Assembly (NCBI RefSeq): GCF_905475395.1
Contig: NC_058338.1
Location: 70,133,435 to 70,197,434 of the forward strand
Direction: 5' to 3'
DNA from: Chrysoperla carnea
Taxonomy: Eukaryota; Arthropoda; Insecta; Neuroptera; Chrysopidae
DNA: 64,000 bases
The position numbers were made by a program, and so were the translations under genes. The notes under the pieces are model-generated. The model saw only the letters and a program-made list of their open reading frames with translations. It had not been told where the DNA came from and did not search any database. This document shows, piece by piece, positions 1 to 12,953 of this stretch (position 1 is its first letter; each line of letters starts with the position of its first letter).

Positions 1-499
1 AAGAGTTAAAAAAGGTAAGTCTGCCTATAACATTATTTTTCATTAACAAATACAAATTTATAGTCTATAGAAATCGTAAAACAGGTAAGGCCAGACAAGG
101 CATAGAATGTTGTATTGGTTATTTTTATTTATAAGGCAGGCACTAATGCGGCGTGGCAATCTGGCGGCCTCATATTCACTCAATGCTTAAACTCACTGAT
201 CTCTATATAACTGAATAGGGATCTATATGGCGTAAAACAGCGCCTCAGTATGAGTGGCTGGGAACTAAATAAAAGCATTCAACGCATGCGAGATTATAAT
301 CGTCATAGAGATCTCTATATTTCATTTTAGTTCTAGCCACTCATTTGGTGGCACAATTTTAATAACCAATTACAAAACATGGGATCCTCTATCTACATTT
401 TATACATACGTAAAATTTATTTGTTAACGAGATAATTAGAAATTCAATACTTAATGAAGAGTGTCTCTCACCAAGTATATACAGTGTTTAATAATTTTT

Positions 500-1360
500 A
501 GTATAGATCAATATAATTAAAAAATTGAGAATTTTGTCATGAAAATCGGTATATGGGTATAAAAAAATAAATACTTGGCATGTTTTACTACTAATGTTTT
601 TCAATAGCTTTAACCAAAGAATACAGAATACCCAAAGACTATAGGATAGACAAGAAGCAGAAGTATAATTATAAGTGACATCTGGAGTCTGAGGCGATCA
701 ACTATTAAGTTTGTAGGCCTTTGCGGGTATGGCTATTAAGTTTAACTACTTTGCGGGGGTGACTATTAACTATTAAGTTTGAAAGCCTGACTCGGTAGAG
801 GCGCTGAAACTCGTATACTACGATTTTACATTAGCTCATATGGGCTGCTTCTCCTCTATCCTATGCTCTTTGAGAATACCTAATAGAACGTCATTTTTAT
901 ATACATATCTGAACTCACCATTTTGGTAGTTTGAACTACTCCTACAGAGGGTTTAAGCGTTACATATTTATAAGGACTAGATATGCATTGGTTTGTTATA
1001 TTCACCGATAGATGGCTCTACGGGCATAATAGGTATTTTATAATAAAAATACATGTTATGCGCATAGAATCATCTATCGGTAAATATCACATACCAACGT
1101 ATGGAGGAGTAGTTCAACGCATGGAGGAGTAGTAGTAATCTGGAGGAGTAGTTCAAACTACCAAACATCGATTTGTACATACGTATTCGAAACTACCAGA
1201 GTTCGGATACGTATATACAAATGATGTTCTATTAGGTATTCTGTTTATTCTTCTTTACTCTAACGCAAAGTAAAATATTAAGAATAGGCTATATTTGTCA
1301 ATTTATAGTAGGCAGCGTTGAAAGTTTAGTTCAGTTAATTATCTTAAAAAATGCCGATAC
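500..1360. repeat. Interrupted copy of the 27.3-27.9 kb foldback family
   Basis: Bases about 490-590 align with 27670-27755: both share the stretch GAAAATCGGTATATGGG followed by TATAAAAAA or CATAAAAAA. Bases about 1291-1360 align with 27815-27895 (TATTTGTCAATTT, then TAGTAGGC or GAGTAGGC). In the intact copy these two blocks are only about 60 bases apart. Here they are about 700 bases apart, with the 862-1252 hairpin MITE in between. Confidence 0.5.
862..1252. mobile_element. Hairpin MITE, copy 1
   Basis: This is a palindromic element whose ends read approximately AAGAATA-AGAATACCTAATAGAAC and its reverse complement. Inner blocks such as GGTAGTTTGAACTACTCC and GGAGTAGTTCAAACTACC mirror each other. 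A second copy with the same termini and interior lies at 46745-47020. The right part of this copy has a partial tandem repetition of the GGAGGAGTAGT block. No transposase is present. The superfamily is not assignable by eye. Confidence 0.7.
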
Positions 1361-1390
1361 CACTGTATATCACAGTCGCATATTCCATGA

Positions 1391-1728
1391 TATACAGGCC
1401 GTTTTTGTACCATCTAGGCATATACATGTCTGTAGTATGACTGAATACATCCGTTTAGTAATGCATCTAAGCGAGATGTATTATATACATGTATTTAACA
1501 TTAGTTGGGAGACGCTTGGAGAGTGGAAGTTTTTTAGATTATTAATAATATTTGTATGCAACAAAACTCCCACTCTCTGCATGCATACAACAAAAGTCTT
1601 GTGTATCGTATCTGTAGCCTTACAATATATGTATATAATACATCTCGCTTAGATGCATTACTAAACGGATGTATTCAGTCATACTACAGACATGTATATG
1701 CCTAGATGGTACAAAAACGGCCTGTATA
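1391..1728. mobile_element. Hairpin element with 100-bp perfect arms
   Basis: Bases 1391-1490 and 1629-1728 are exact reverse complements as far as I can read (100 bases each), separated by a 138-base centre. The centre holds a further imperfect inverted pair (GGAGAGTGGAAGTTTT and AAAACTCCCACTCTC). The two open frames here only mirror each other and are not genes. It is most likely a young MITE; transcribed, it would form a long hairpin RNA. Confidence 0.8.
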
Positions 1729-1848
1729 TACATCGACTATGATACAACGTATTGTTGTTACACAAATTTTATTAAATTCAAAAGACCACATTGGTACCCT
1801 AGACTTTTAATGAATTTTTTTTTTAATACGATTTTTTTTTCATACCAT

Positions 1849-2013
1849 AACGCCAGTCAAATTCTTCATTAAAATCCCAAAACGCGATGTAAAGGGGCTT
1901 TTTGGTATGGTATACTTATATTACCTATATCCATGGTATTTTATATACCAAAAAAGCAGCTTTACATTGCGTTTTGCAATTGTAGTTTTTTTTTTTTGGG
2001 ATTTTACTGGCGT
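1849..2013. mobile_element. Small palindromic element, CGCCAGT ends
   Basis: The left end CGCCAGTCAAATTC and the right end ATTTTACTGGCG are inverted. The inner blocks AACGCGATGTAAAG and CTTTACATTGCGTT, then TTTTTGGTAT and ATACCAAAAA, also mirror each other. The same terminal sequence bounds the much larger foldback at 37221-38495, so the two belong to one family. Confidence 0.6.
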
Positions 2014-2123
2014 AAATACGTTGATTTATTTCAACTATGATCTACTCTGCATAATAGGTTTGTAACGGACGCTGTCCTCCCATAATTTATAAACCCACAA
2101 CCATTTTCTTATGGAAAAAGTAT

Positions 2124-2656
2124 ACCTCCGTGGCCCAAGCATCCGTTAACAATGAAATTTATTTGTTCATAATTAAAATAATTGCGCATGAACTCGGCAT
2201 TTACCTGAATATGAAACAAATAATCAAAAAATATGTATTTTCCAAGGCGGTGCCGGTAATTGATACCAATGTTAAAATGTATTAATTAACCATAGAATAT
2301 TATACATAGAGAACGCCATGGCCCAAAATTTGCGATATGATGAATGATAGAGAAGACTGTCAGTTGGTTCCTATGTGTCCTTGTCTAATCTATATGCCAT
2401 TGGCTTCATATTGTTTTCACAAAATCTCTATGCATCATATGATCATGACATATGACTATGACAAGGACACATAGGAACTAATTGGCAGTTTTCTCTCTCA
2501 TTCATCATATCGCATCCACTTACAGGCTAGTATATCCCTCGCGTTATCTATGTATAATGTCGACCTCAAAAAATCATACATTAGGGTCTTAGAATGCCGC
2601 GTTCATGCGTAATTATATTAATTATGAAACAATAAATTTTATTGATTACGGAGGTC
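2124..2656. mobile_element. Foldback element of about 530 bp
   Basis: The outer arms carry ACCTCCG, TTCATAATTA and GCGCATGAAC on the left, mirrored by GTTCATGCGTAATTA and CGGAGGT on the right. The inner arms carry GATATGATGAATGATAGAGA (from 2334) and CACATAGGAAC with CATTCATCATATC on the right (to about 2511). Almost the whole element is palindromic. No coding capacity. Confidence 0.7.
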
Positions 2657-3250
2657 AAAAGTGCACAGGTATTGAAACCCAGGCATACACAGGATGTTGA
2701 AATAATAACTCTGTTAGTTACTAAGCTAAAATGCCTATTTTGAATTCTCTAAACAGTTATGGCGTCTACAGTAGCGTCGTTCCTACGCCACCTAGTCAAC
2801 TTTTCTTACGTAATATGCCGTATATTTGTACCAGTCTGTATTTTGATGTCTATGACGTTTGGCAGTAATGGCCATGTTATAATTTATGGGGGATTTTAAT
2901 GTTATAATTTGCAATGTTCATCGTCTTGTAAGTGTAAGTTCATTGTCCTCGCCCACTTATTTATATGACAGTTTGTCAAAAATGATAAACTTTTTTAAAA
3001 CATTTATTACAATCAATCATTTAGTTTAATTGTATCGTTTAACACAATTTAAAAAAAAAAAAACAATGAATTTATCAAAATTCATGATAGTGCCACTTTT
3101 TACTATCAAGATATACGTTTCCGTTTTTACTTAAAATGATTTTATAAATTCAGAGGTATTTAGATGTTCAATTTATTGTTTTAATTATCTATTATCACTG
3201 ATAAGATTAATTATTCAATAAATCATTTTATTTGCAGTATAGTTGTAAAC

Positions 3251-6200
3251 ATGTCAGGCGGTGCAAGTAATAAAAAACGAGTGTCTGGCAAGACTCAAGG
3301 CTGGGAAGAAGCCGGTGGTGAATTTTATTCCGAACGTTATCCGACTGGTGACATCGAGTTAGATGTATTTCAAAGAGATCCATCACACATTGCAACTCTT
3401 TTACCGAGCAAACAATCACGATTTGGTAATTTATTTAATCTTGATTTGTTGTTGAGTTTGAATTCATTATTAATTATTGAATAAATTTTACGTGTAGCTA
3501 CAACAAAACATGGTACTAGAAATACAGATACTCGAACAATGAGACGAAGAACTTCAACACGATCTCGACAATCAACTGCAAGGAGAACATCAACTGTCAA
3601 TCAAGATGTTCATGTTTCTATGATGCCAGACTTATCAGGTACAATTTTTTTATTACGTACTGTTTTTGGAAGTTTAAAAATTGCCTTTGTTTATAATTAT
3701 TGAGTACTTAATTCAACCTATTGTAAATTTAAAGAAGGGTAGGTAAGATTTAATTTTAACATTGTTCGCATTTTTTGTGAGAAGAACAAACAATATTTTT
3801 TGTTTGGTTGTTAACAAAATTATTTGGGCTTTTGTAACGACAGAGCTTCATATACGATTTCTGGTGATCCTATAGAAAATACTTAACCAATCGTAAAATG
3901 GGCCCTATTTTTTACTTTTTGAGAAAAAATTAAGTTTTGTCCAATTCAGTTTATAATGTAATTAATTAATGCGTAGTTTTTGAGATATCGTCTAAAATCA
4001 CATAACGAATAAGATTGACGTAATATTCAAGAAACCATTTTTTTTTAGTCAAATGCATCAGATTTTTGCATGTTTAAGATCGAGAAAAAATTATTGTCAC
4101 CAATTTCGATAAAATTTAATAAATATGATAATTTTGACTCAAAAATTACAATCATTGAATCCATTTGACTAAATTATTGTTGTCTTTGATTGGAGTCGTA
4201 GTTTGTAGGACATAGCTCGAAATCCTATACGAAGAGCAATTTCTCGGATTAATTTCAGGCAACTTCTTAGAAAATTTATCTCTTATATTTAAATGGACTG
4301 GATTTCGTTACTTTTGAGTCCTATCACCTAAAGTAAAAATACGAAAAACAAGTTTATTTGGCCAAAATGGTACCTTTTAATGACGTTAAACTTTAACATG
4401 AATCAACCTCTTGATTTTTTACAGAAAATTTATCCAATGAAGAACGAACATGGGAAGAAATAATGCAGATAAAAGCAATGCCTATACCTATGTATCAGAA
4501 AAAAGAAATGAAAGCCAAACTTCAGGTAATTTAAAACGTTTTCAATACTTTATTTTATTATTATGTTCGGAAAAATCACGTTCAGAATGCCGAATATCTG
4601 AAGATATTTTTCGACTTTTTCATTAAATTTTTATAGCAATAAGAATAATAAGTCGAATCGATTTTTTTTTTTTGGTATCGGTAGACTATTGTTCTGCGGA
4701 TTTCAAACTATTTTCAATAACTCATCACTATTTTAAAATCCTTAATTGGTGGATGAAAATATTTGCAACTCAAAACTCACAAAAATAAGCTATTTACGCA
4801 TGCTAAAATAAGCGGTTACTTTTTCTTCTTGTTCCTTAATTATATGACCATCATAAATTTTTATTTAGAATACAAATTATCTATTTTACTTTTACTATTT
4901 TGAATCCTAAAAAATGTATTTTAATGTTTAGTTTTATTCTTTTACATATTACATCAATATTTTTTTTATTCTTACTGTATCAATAAAAGCTTCCAAACAG
5001 TACTGAAGTTTTGAAAATTTAATAATGAGATCACGATCTGTGCGTCTTAAAATATTTTACGCCATACCTGGAAAACATACCAAGTGGTCAATTTTTCTAT
5101 GCAGTTGACAACTTGACCCGAGTGAAAAAATTCTTCTAATTTAATTTCTTTTAAATATTTCTGAAGAAAAATTCATATAGCGAACATTTTTACAGAACCA
5201 TAACTAGATTCTGAATGATTAGGCATTGAAATTTTGTATCACAAAAATTTGATAGTAATTTAATGATTCTTGTTTTAGAACGCAACATATTTGCGTTTAC
5301 AAGGATATGAACAATTCAAGTGGAAACAACGAAAAGTATGGCAACAATTAGAATTACGATGGAATGAACTACTAACAAAAATAGAACTATGGAAATATAG
5401 TTTAAAGAAAATCGAAGGTAATTTTGGTACAGGCATTGTAGCATACTTCATTTTCTTAAAATGGTTAATGTTTTTAAATTTGTGTAATTTTATAATGATA
5501 TTTATTTTTGTTATAATGCCAACACTATTATTCGATAACGAGGAAAATGCTATTTGTGATATCGAAAAAGATAACTCTTCAGTTCCATGCTGTTCTGATT
5601 TATATTTTAATGGTTCAGTAAATTTAAAACCATTTATTTATGATTTTATACAAGGTACAGGGTGGATTGAATATACACTCATGTTCTATGGTTATTACAC
5701 AAATCAAATTTACGGAGTACATTCCGTATCAACATACGAAATAATTAATTCGACAACAACAAACCTTAATTTAACCGGATCGATGGACTATTTGAATCAT
5801 AGTGTTTACAAATACGAAGATGTCGTGGTAAATAAAGGGTATTCGGTATTATATGATTTACCCCTTGCGTACATTTTAATAACAGTTATTTATTTTGTGA
5901 TAAGTTTAATCGCAATCGTAAAATCCGCTGCACGTGGATTTAAAGAACGTTTAATTGAAGGCGAAGGGCAATTTTATCGATATTGTAATATCGTATTCGG
6001 TGGATGGGATTTTTGTATACATAATGAGAAAAGCGCGATTATTAAACATAAAGCATTGTATAATGAGTTGAAAGGAAATTTACAAGCTGAGAAAATGGAA
6101 GAGGAACGACAAAGTCGTACACGCGATGAAAAAACTCGACTATTTTGTTTGCGTTTCACAATTAATTTAATTGTTATATTTATATTAGGAAGTTGTAGTA

Positions 6201-7327
6201 TTTTAATTTTTTTTGTAATCGAATTGTCTTGGGACAAAATATTATCTGGAACAGATTTAACCGAAAATTTTCTGAATGGAAATTTAGAAAATTTAATTTT
6301 ACAATTTTTACCATCAATGTCGATAGTTGCATTAAATATAGTTATTCCAATATTGTTTCGATTTTTAATAAAATTTGAAAAATATACACCAGAATATGAA
6401 ATTCGTTTATCGTTAGTACGTATTGTATTTTTACGATTGAGTTCGTTAAGTGTGTTGATGGCAACGATTTACTATTTAGTTTCATGTCAAGATAATGAAA
6501 ATACGAATGAATGTACGAGTAATGGTGAAAAATGTAAAAGACCACTTTGTTGGGAAACGTATGTGGGACAACAAATTTATAAACTGTTAATCACTGATTT
6601 TGCGATACATTTATTAAAAACATTCTTAATAAATTTCCCCCGTGCGTTGTTGGCTAAACATATTGATAATAAATGTATGAAATTAATTGGTACTCAAGAA
6701 TTTGAATTAACAGGTCATGTGTTGGATGTGGTTTATTCACAAACTCTATGTTGGCTTGGTACTTTCTTTTGCCCTCTTTTGCCAGCTATTGCTGCCATAT
6801 GTTTCTTTTTTATGTTTTATATAAAAAAATTTGCATGTCTTGTGAATAGTACGCCATCTTCTACAGTATATCGTGCATCACGCTCTAATTCACTATTTAT
6901 GTTTGTCCTTCTATTATCATTCGTGGTAACAGTGATACCAGTTGGATTCTCTATTGCTGAATTAACACCATCAAAATCGTGTGGTCCATTCCGAGAATAT
7001 GAAACAGTTTGGGAGCTGGTTATAAAGACGTTTGGTAAATTTCCATTATGGATACAAAACATAATATTTTTCTTTGGAACTGCCGGTTTTGCCATTCCGT
7101 TATTTATATTTTTAGTATTATGTTTATATTATTATTATGCAGTAAATTCAGCTAATAAACACATGGTGTTGGTGTTAAAGAATCAGCTTGTTTTGGAGGG
7201 ACATGACAAACAATTCTTACTGAACCGTTTGAGTGCATTTATTAAGCAACAACAGGAATATCAAAAGAAATTACGTAATGCCGAAATGCAAAGGGAACGG
7301 GAACGTATGAATAATTCGAGTAGTTAA
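3251..7327 (+). CDS. Transmembrane channel-like protein (TMC family), 4 exons
   Basis: Coding exons 3251-3425, 3498-3638, 4425-4525 and 5279-7327 join in frame through GT...AG introns to 821 residues ending in TAA. The N-terminus carries the block GWEEAGGEFYSE (residues 17-28), then an Arg/Thr/Ser-rich stretch (about 71-91). The last exon holds multiple hydrophobic helices (first about 191-224) and the TMC signature CWETYVGQQIYK at 563-574, followed by a Gln/Arg/Glu-rich tail. TMC proteins are multi-pass membrane proteins; some form mechanotransduction channels, others have less clear roles. The N-terminus and length suggest the TMC7-like insect branch, which is inference. The ATG at 3251 has a good context but lies 13 bases after an AG acceptor and the frame is open back to it, so an upstream coding exon is not excluded. 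Confidence 0.93.
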
Positions 7328-7523
7328 AATATTTATGCACCTCATTTTGCTTTAATCATTTTAATAATTTTAAACTCGACTACATGATCTCATTCAATAA
7401 TTTTTTATTCAAATTAACATACTTATCTGACTTAAGTAGACTGGCCGTCGTTTCATATACATTGATCTTTTGGTATAAAAACACCTGGTGAAGAAATTTT
7501 CCAAAACTTCTATTAGTACTTAC

Positions 7524-7529
7524 AATAAA
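7524..7529 (+). terminator. Candidate polyadenylation signal of the TMC gene
   Basis: AATAAA lies about 200 bases past the TMC stop codon in AT-rich sequence. It is the first canonical hexamer I noticed downstream. Chance occurrence is common at this base composition. Confidence 0.35.
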
Positions 7530-7934
7530 ATTTTTATCAAAAATTCATTGCAAATTTCAATACGCATTGATTTTTACTATCAAAATTCCCATAAAAAGGA
7601 TTCTAAAAGTTGAGTAATATCAATAATTATTGAAGATCAGGCGTAAAAAAGTTGAGAAAACAGAAAGTCGGTACCGATTTGATTAAAGAAAGTAAGATTT
7701 GGAAAATATCATATCCAGAATATTTCGCGTAGATGAATCTTAAATGCTCTGGATAAAAAAAACTATGTAAGAATTTTAAGATTGATATCAGGTGGCAAAG
7801 ACGTGACTAATAAGCTACTGAATTGGAATTTTCAGAAAATTTAAGGAATCGTTTGTAGACTCTTTTATCTTATCATAAATAGATAGTGAATCATCTTTTA
7901 AAAATATTTCATTTACGTAAATTGAAGTTTCTTG

Positions 7935-8082
7935 AAATTGTTAAACAATAGCGACTTTCAAGTACCTTTTGACACCACTACACCAGTAACTTTCCGATAT
8001 CGATTCACCACATTCGAGTATTAATTTAACAGGTTTTCTGGCGCCAAAATCCTATTTAAAAGTCGCTATTGTTTAACAATTT
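7935..8082. mobile_element. Short hairpin element, 148 bp
   Basis: The terminal arms AAATTGTTAAACAATAGCGA and its reverse complement enclose about 100 unrelated bases. The shape fits a very short MITE or its terminal inverted repeats. Confidence 0.6.
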
Positions 8083-9481
8083 CAGAAATAATAGCGTGTG
8101 CTCTTCATAGGAAAAGCACATTTCCAAATTCTTTTGGTTGTTGTCCAAGGCTAGTGTCTCGACCATAGTCTTGGCCACCAAATTTCCGGAGTAGACTGGG
8201 AATTTATTACTTTTCCTACTACATACACAAACTACTATTTTGCTTTGTAATAATGGATCAAAATTTCGTTATTTGAAATCATTTTACGATAAAGGAAACT
8301 GTTTTTATCGATACTATAAATCAGTAATTTTAAATTTTACATTCCGCAATCCTTTTATTTTAAACGAAGGCAATTTTTTTTTATTACAATGAATACTGGA
8401 CAAATCGCCAGTTTGTGTTAATAGTGTAAATAAAATATTACTGTAAATAATTTTTGTAATTAAATTTGGAAACTGTCATGACAAACTTTAAAATCACATT
8501 TTTTGTGTTCTTCATTTTTGGAGCTTTTAATAATAATTTTATAACTTTTTCTTAGTAACTACATTTTAATATTTTATGGACCTACAAATGTAAAATATTT
8601 TTTAGCAAAAATTATTTAATTAAAGCATTTTTTTCACCAATTTATTTTTAAACTTTGAGTTATTAAAAAATTTTCACAGGATTGTTAAGTTATGAAAAAC
8701 ATTTTGATGCCAGATTTTATATTAGCACCTATTTGAACAAGAATCATAAACTATTGTGTAATCTAATAAATCTAATAATTTTTAATAATTGTATCTATTT
8801 TAGGTTTCAACGAAAAAATACTTTTTGATATTCATTTTTTTTTTGTTTAGAAAAATTTTTGAACTCTTTATATACAGATATTTCTAGTCCAGATTGTAGA
8901 AGTTTTGATACTAAAATTTCTACTCCATGATAACTGATTTTTTGTACACTTGATGTACGCGTATGTCTTGTTGGTAGGGACAACGAGCTGTTAATATATT
9001 TAACCTTCTAAAATTCAATTAAGATCAAGATGTAATCATATGCTGGTAGAAAAATAAATGGAAATTGTTAATAAGTAGTCTACTTTTGCGTTTTATCTCT
9101 ACCAACGATACATGCTCGTAATTTGTGTCGAACGAATTGCCAATTTTGTCTATATAACCATAATTAAATATAAATTTAAATTTTTGGACCTAAAACTTAC
9201 GACTTTACACAAAATAATTTTACTGCCTATTTATTATACAAAATAGTTAAATATACAAATTTTATTACTCGTAAATCTATTATACGATCTAAACTGCATT
9301 TCTACTTGCTCAACGAAATACAAGCTTGTCGATAGACATATTGTTTCTTGCAATAGGCCAAAGGACGCATTATATATACGTTTTATTAAAAAGACGAAAA
9401 ATAAAAACAGGATAATAATAAATGTGTCATAATCAATATGATTCAGGTAGTATGCAGTATGTGCGGCGCAAAATATCTCTG

Positions 9482-10301
9482 TTTTAAAATAAATTAATCT
9501 GTCTGATTTTTAACGAGATAATTAGGAGAAAAATAGTAGATTTTAAGAAAAAATACTTGGGAAAAAACCGGAGTGTGGGAAATTATTAAAAAATAAAAAG
9601 GAAAGGTGCGATAAACCGGTTTTTTTGCAAAAAACGAAAGAAAAGGCAATTTAAAAAAAAGGTATTGTAACGCTAAAAATAAAAGAAAAGAAAGTGACTA
9701 CTGCTAATGCCAAATCCGTTCGAAAATATACTTAAAAATACGCGTTTGTCGCCATTTTATTTTCTTGGCTTATATGACTCGCAAAAAATACGGTTGTGGC
9801 TCAAATTGTAGCTTTTAATGCTCTATTGTAAAAAAATTTCGTCGCAAAATAATATAAGGTTTCCGCACAATTTGCGAAAATGAAAAATAGGGGCTTGGGA
9901 AAAGCCGTGCGCGATCGGTAACGAGATATCTTACGACAATTTAAAAAAAAACATTTTCTTCGTTAAAAGCTACCCTACATCTGCATAATTATTAATCTCG
10001 TGATGCATAACGAAACAGTGAAAACGTAAAGGAAAAGGAAAACGGGATTTTACAAACTATAACAGTTGATGGACATAAGACAGTTTATAGAATATTCACT
10101 ATGCACTATAGTTTGTAAATTCCCGTTTTTAGCATATTTTCACGATTTTCATATAAAATATTTTCGATATTTTCACGATTTCACCGTGCATTTCTTAATA
10201 ACTTCATACACTCCGATTTTTCTAAAGTATTTGAATTTTTGCTTAAAAATTACTACTTTGCTCCTAATTATCCGGTTGAAAAATGGGGCGAGTTATTTTA
10301 A
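9482..10301. mobile_element. Foldback element of about 820 bp
   Basis: The left arm (about 9482-9553) contains GATAATTAGGAG and TAGTAGATTTTAAG. The right arm (about 10226-10301) contains their mirror, CTTAAAAATTACTA and CTCCTAATTATC. An inner hairpin lies at about 10040-10127 (GGGATTTTACAAACTATA and TATAGTTTGTAAATTCCC). The centre is relatively CpG-rich for this window. Confidence 0.6.
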
Positions 10302-12447
10302 ATATGAAATTCCTCAGCTTGTACCAATATAGTCAGAACTGGATACATAAGTGGATATATTAGCATGCAAAACGACTGCTACGGAGGCATTATCATTGGG
10401 TCGTTATTTCTTAAGTATTATGTACTGCGAATTAACTGTCTCTTTTCTGTACCAGAGAGAAAATAACTTGATAAGCGGAGTACATGGCAGAACATGTATT
10501 TTTTTAGTATGCATTTCTTTGGCCTCTATGCAAGAACAAGCTCATTTCTCCATTCATCGGAACAATATGCTTATTAATAATTTATATTTTATTATCAAAC
10601 TTTTTCTTCAAATGTATTTTAAAATCATTCTAAAAATATACAAAACAGCTCAATTAATAATTATCTAAATTTTTCGCACTAATCGAATGATATTTACTTG
10701 AAAAATCAAAAATTTATTGCTTCATTATTTATTTTTCATTAAAAAATGTAAATATTAAACTGCAATCGGATCTTATGTTTTTGAAGATCTTCAGATCTCC
10801 AATCATTGTATATTATGTTTGTTTTATTATTTTAAATTTGTGGATGCGGTGTACAAATACCACGCCACATTAGGTAGTGAACAAATTCATGGATTTGGCA
10901 GCCATTAAAACGCACAATATTGCATTCGAACCAAATTACAGACATAATACGAATATGTAGCTGCCTTCAATACGCAACTAGGCCTATTGTATGCTCTGAA
11001 ACGATATTCCATCTTCATTGTCAAATATTCAAAAGTCAAAATTTTCAAATTTAGCATAATATACAAACAAAAGATTCGATTTAAGTGATTGTATATAAAA
11101 TAAATAAAAAAGTAGAATTATTCTTTGCTTCCATTATATGACAAAACAAAATTTTTCCATTCCAAAAATTAATGGAATAATCAGTTTATAATTATTAGTA
11201 ATATAATAGAATGTACTAAAATGTATTTATAGAATATCGTAGATACAGTGATTGAGAATATGAGTGAAAGTTACTTTAATACACAATAAATTGCACTGTG
11301 GCCAGTTTAACTCGGCGTCATTGTTGCGACCAAACAGAACATAGCTGTTGTGACCCGGTATATTTTACCCATATACATTATTGTACACTGAATCAATCTT
11401 ATGTCGATAGTAGTTTTCTACTACTACGACCGCAGCTACTGTGAGCGGCAAATAACGCGCGTATTTGGTTTTAAAGATATTAGGGTTGCTGTAATAATTT
11501 CGTCGGGTAATTATGCAATTGTTACATACCTACACTTTATAGGTACTCTAGACCGAATAAAACAGACAAACAAGTTATATTCCACTTTCAGTAGATTTTT
11601 TTATTAAAATGTTGAAATTGTCGAAAATGCCGAAAAAATTTGAAATCAATTGTTTGAACTAAAGATGGCCATTGGAGATGCCCAAAGGTAGCGGAAAACA
11701 AGCCTCAAAAATAGTGTTTTGAAGATTATAAAACGGTTTTATAACCGTACCTCCATCTCCTCTGTTCTTCGAGTGCACAGTGCATAAGTCGTTCAGAGAA
11801 AACATGACTAAAAATGTATTAATTTTTCAAACCTTGGCAAGCAGTAATTTCCTCAGAGTAGCTATTTTGCTAGTGGCAATTTTGTATCGTGTAATCTAAC
11901 GTAACATTCAATCATTTTTTCATAAATTTTATAAAAAAAGTATTAATGAATTAAACCAGTGCTGTCCAAAATGAATGCTGGATTTTAAGTTCAAAATAAG
12001 TAAATATGTAAATAAGTTCTAAAAAGGATAAAGTATATTTTGGTTAATTATATATTTTTTCTATTTGTCGTAAGATCGTGTGTAGAATATAAGGCTAGAA
12101 TATGTAACGTATCAGTAAATACATATAAATTGTTATCTTGGTGAAGTGTAATATAAAAAATGCATGATCTCAAAATCCAGTAAAAATTATACAAAAAATT
12201 AAAAATCGCTCCACTAAAAAAATCTGTGAAAAAATACAAAGAATTTTTGGGACAGCATTGTGATTAGGGTTTTATACCCGATATTGTAAAATTATGGCCA
12301 ATACGTATTATAACTTCCAAACTATTTTTTTAAGTTAATGAAAATGCACAAAAACTACAAGCTTTTTCTTTGACAAATATTAAGAAATATTACGATCGAT
12401 AGTTTCTTTTATAATTTTCTATTAAGGTACTGATAGTACAGTAAAAG

Positions 12448-12953
12448 GTGTAACAAAAATCGACTAATGAAGGAAAATGAAATAAATCGATCAGTTTTTG
12501 CCAAGACTTCGTGGATTGTGTTTCTTAGGTGTAAAATATCATTTGTAAACCATAAGTTAGTAGCGAAAAATTTTCTATTTATTAATAAACAATAAATTGT
12601 TAATTAAATCAAACGGTCCATGTAAAAGTTGACTTAAAAAATTAATAGGCAACTTGTATTACATATATGTTATACATGTATAAGAGTTTTTCCATTATTT
12701 GACAGTCAGCCATGAAAAACACTAATCTTAAACATGTGTAATATGCACTTAATACAAGTTGCCTATTTATTCTTTTTTTAGGTTAACTTTAACATGGACC
12801 ATTTCATTTAATTAACTATTTATTAACATTTAGAAACATTTACGCAACTAACTCATGGTTTACGAATGATATTTGACATATAAGAAATACATTCCACCCG
12901 GTTTTAGCCAAAAATGGGCGTTTTATTTCATTTTACTTTGTTTCCGTTGTAAC
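12448..12953. mobile_element. Foldback element of about 506 bp
   Basis: Most of the element is palindromic. Examples are GGTTTAC and CATAAGTTAGT against ACTAACTCATGGTTTAC, and TAGGCAACTTGTATT against AATACAAGTTGCCTA around a central loop near 12670-12760. The outer blocks ATGAAATAAA and TTTATTTCAT also pair. Confidence 0.65.

Larger units (their letters stand above)
1..3237. other. Repeat-rich region upstream of the TMC gene
   Basis: No coding gene is supported here. The stretch holds a short hairpin (arms near 251-269 and 327-344), a broken copy of the foldback family seen intact at 27260-27940, a hairpin MITE (about 862-1252), a perfect-arm hairpin (1391-1728), a small palindromic element (1849-2013) and a larger foldback (2124-2656). 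The short open frames are inside these palindromes. The less repetitive part, about 2700-3237, is the likely place of the TMC promoter and a 5' noncoding exon; a GTAAGT donor-like site is at 2928-2933, but the link is only inferred. Confidence 0.6.

Noticed and set aside
1437-1872. Two plus-strand open frames of 71 and 67 codons
   Set aside because: They lie in and just after the perfect hairpin at 1391-1728. The N-terminal part of one mirrors the other strand of the palindrome; no domain.
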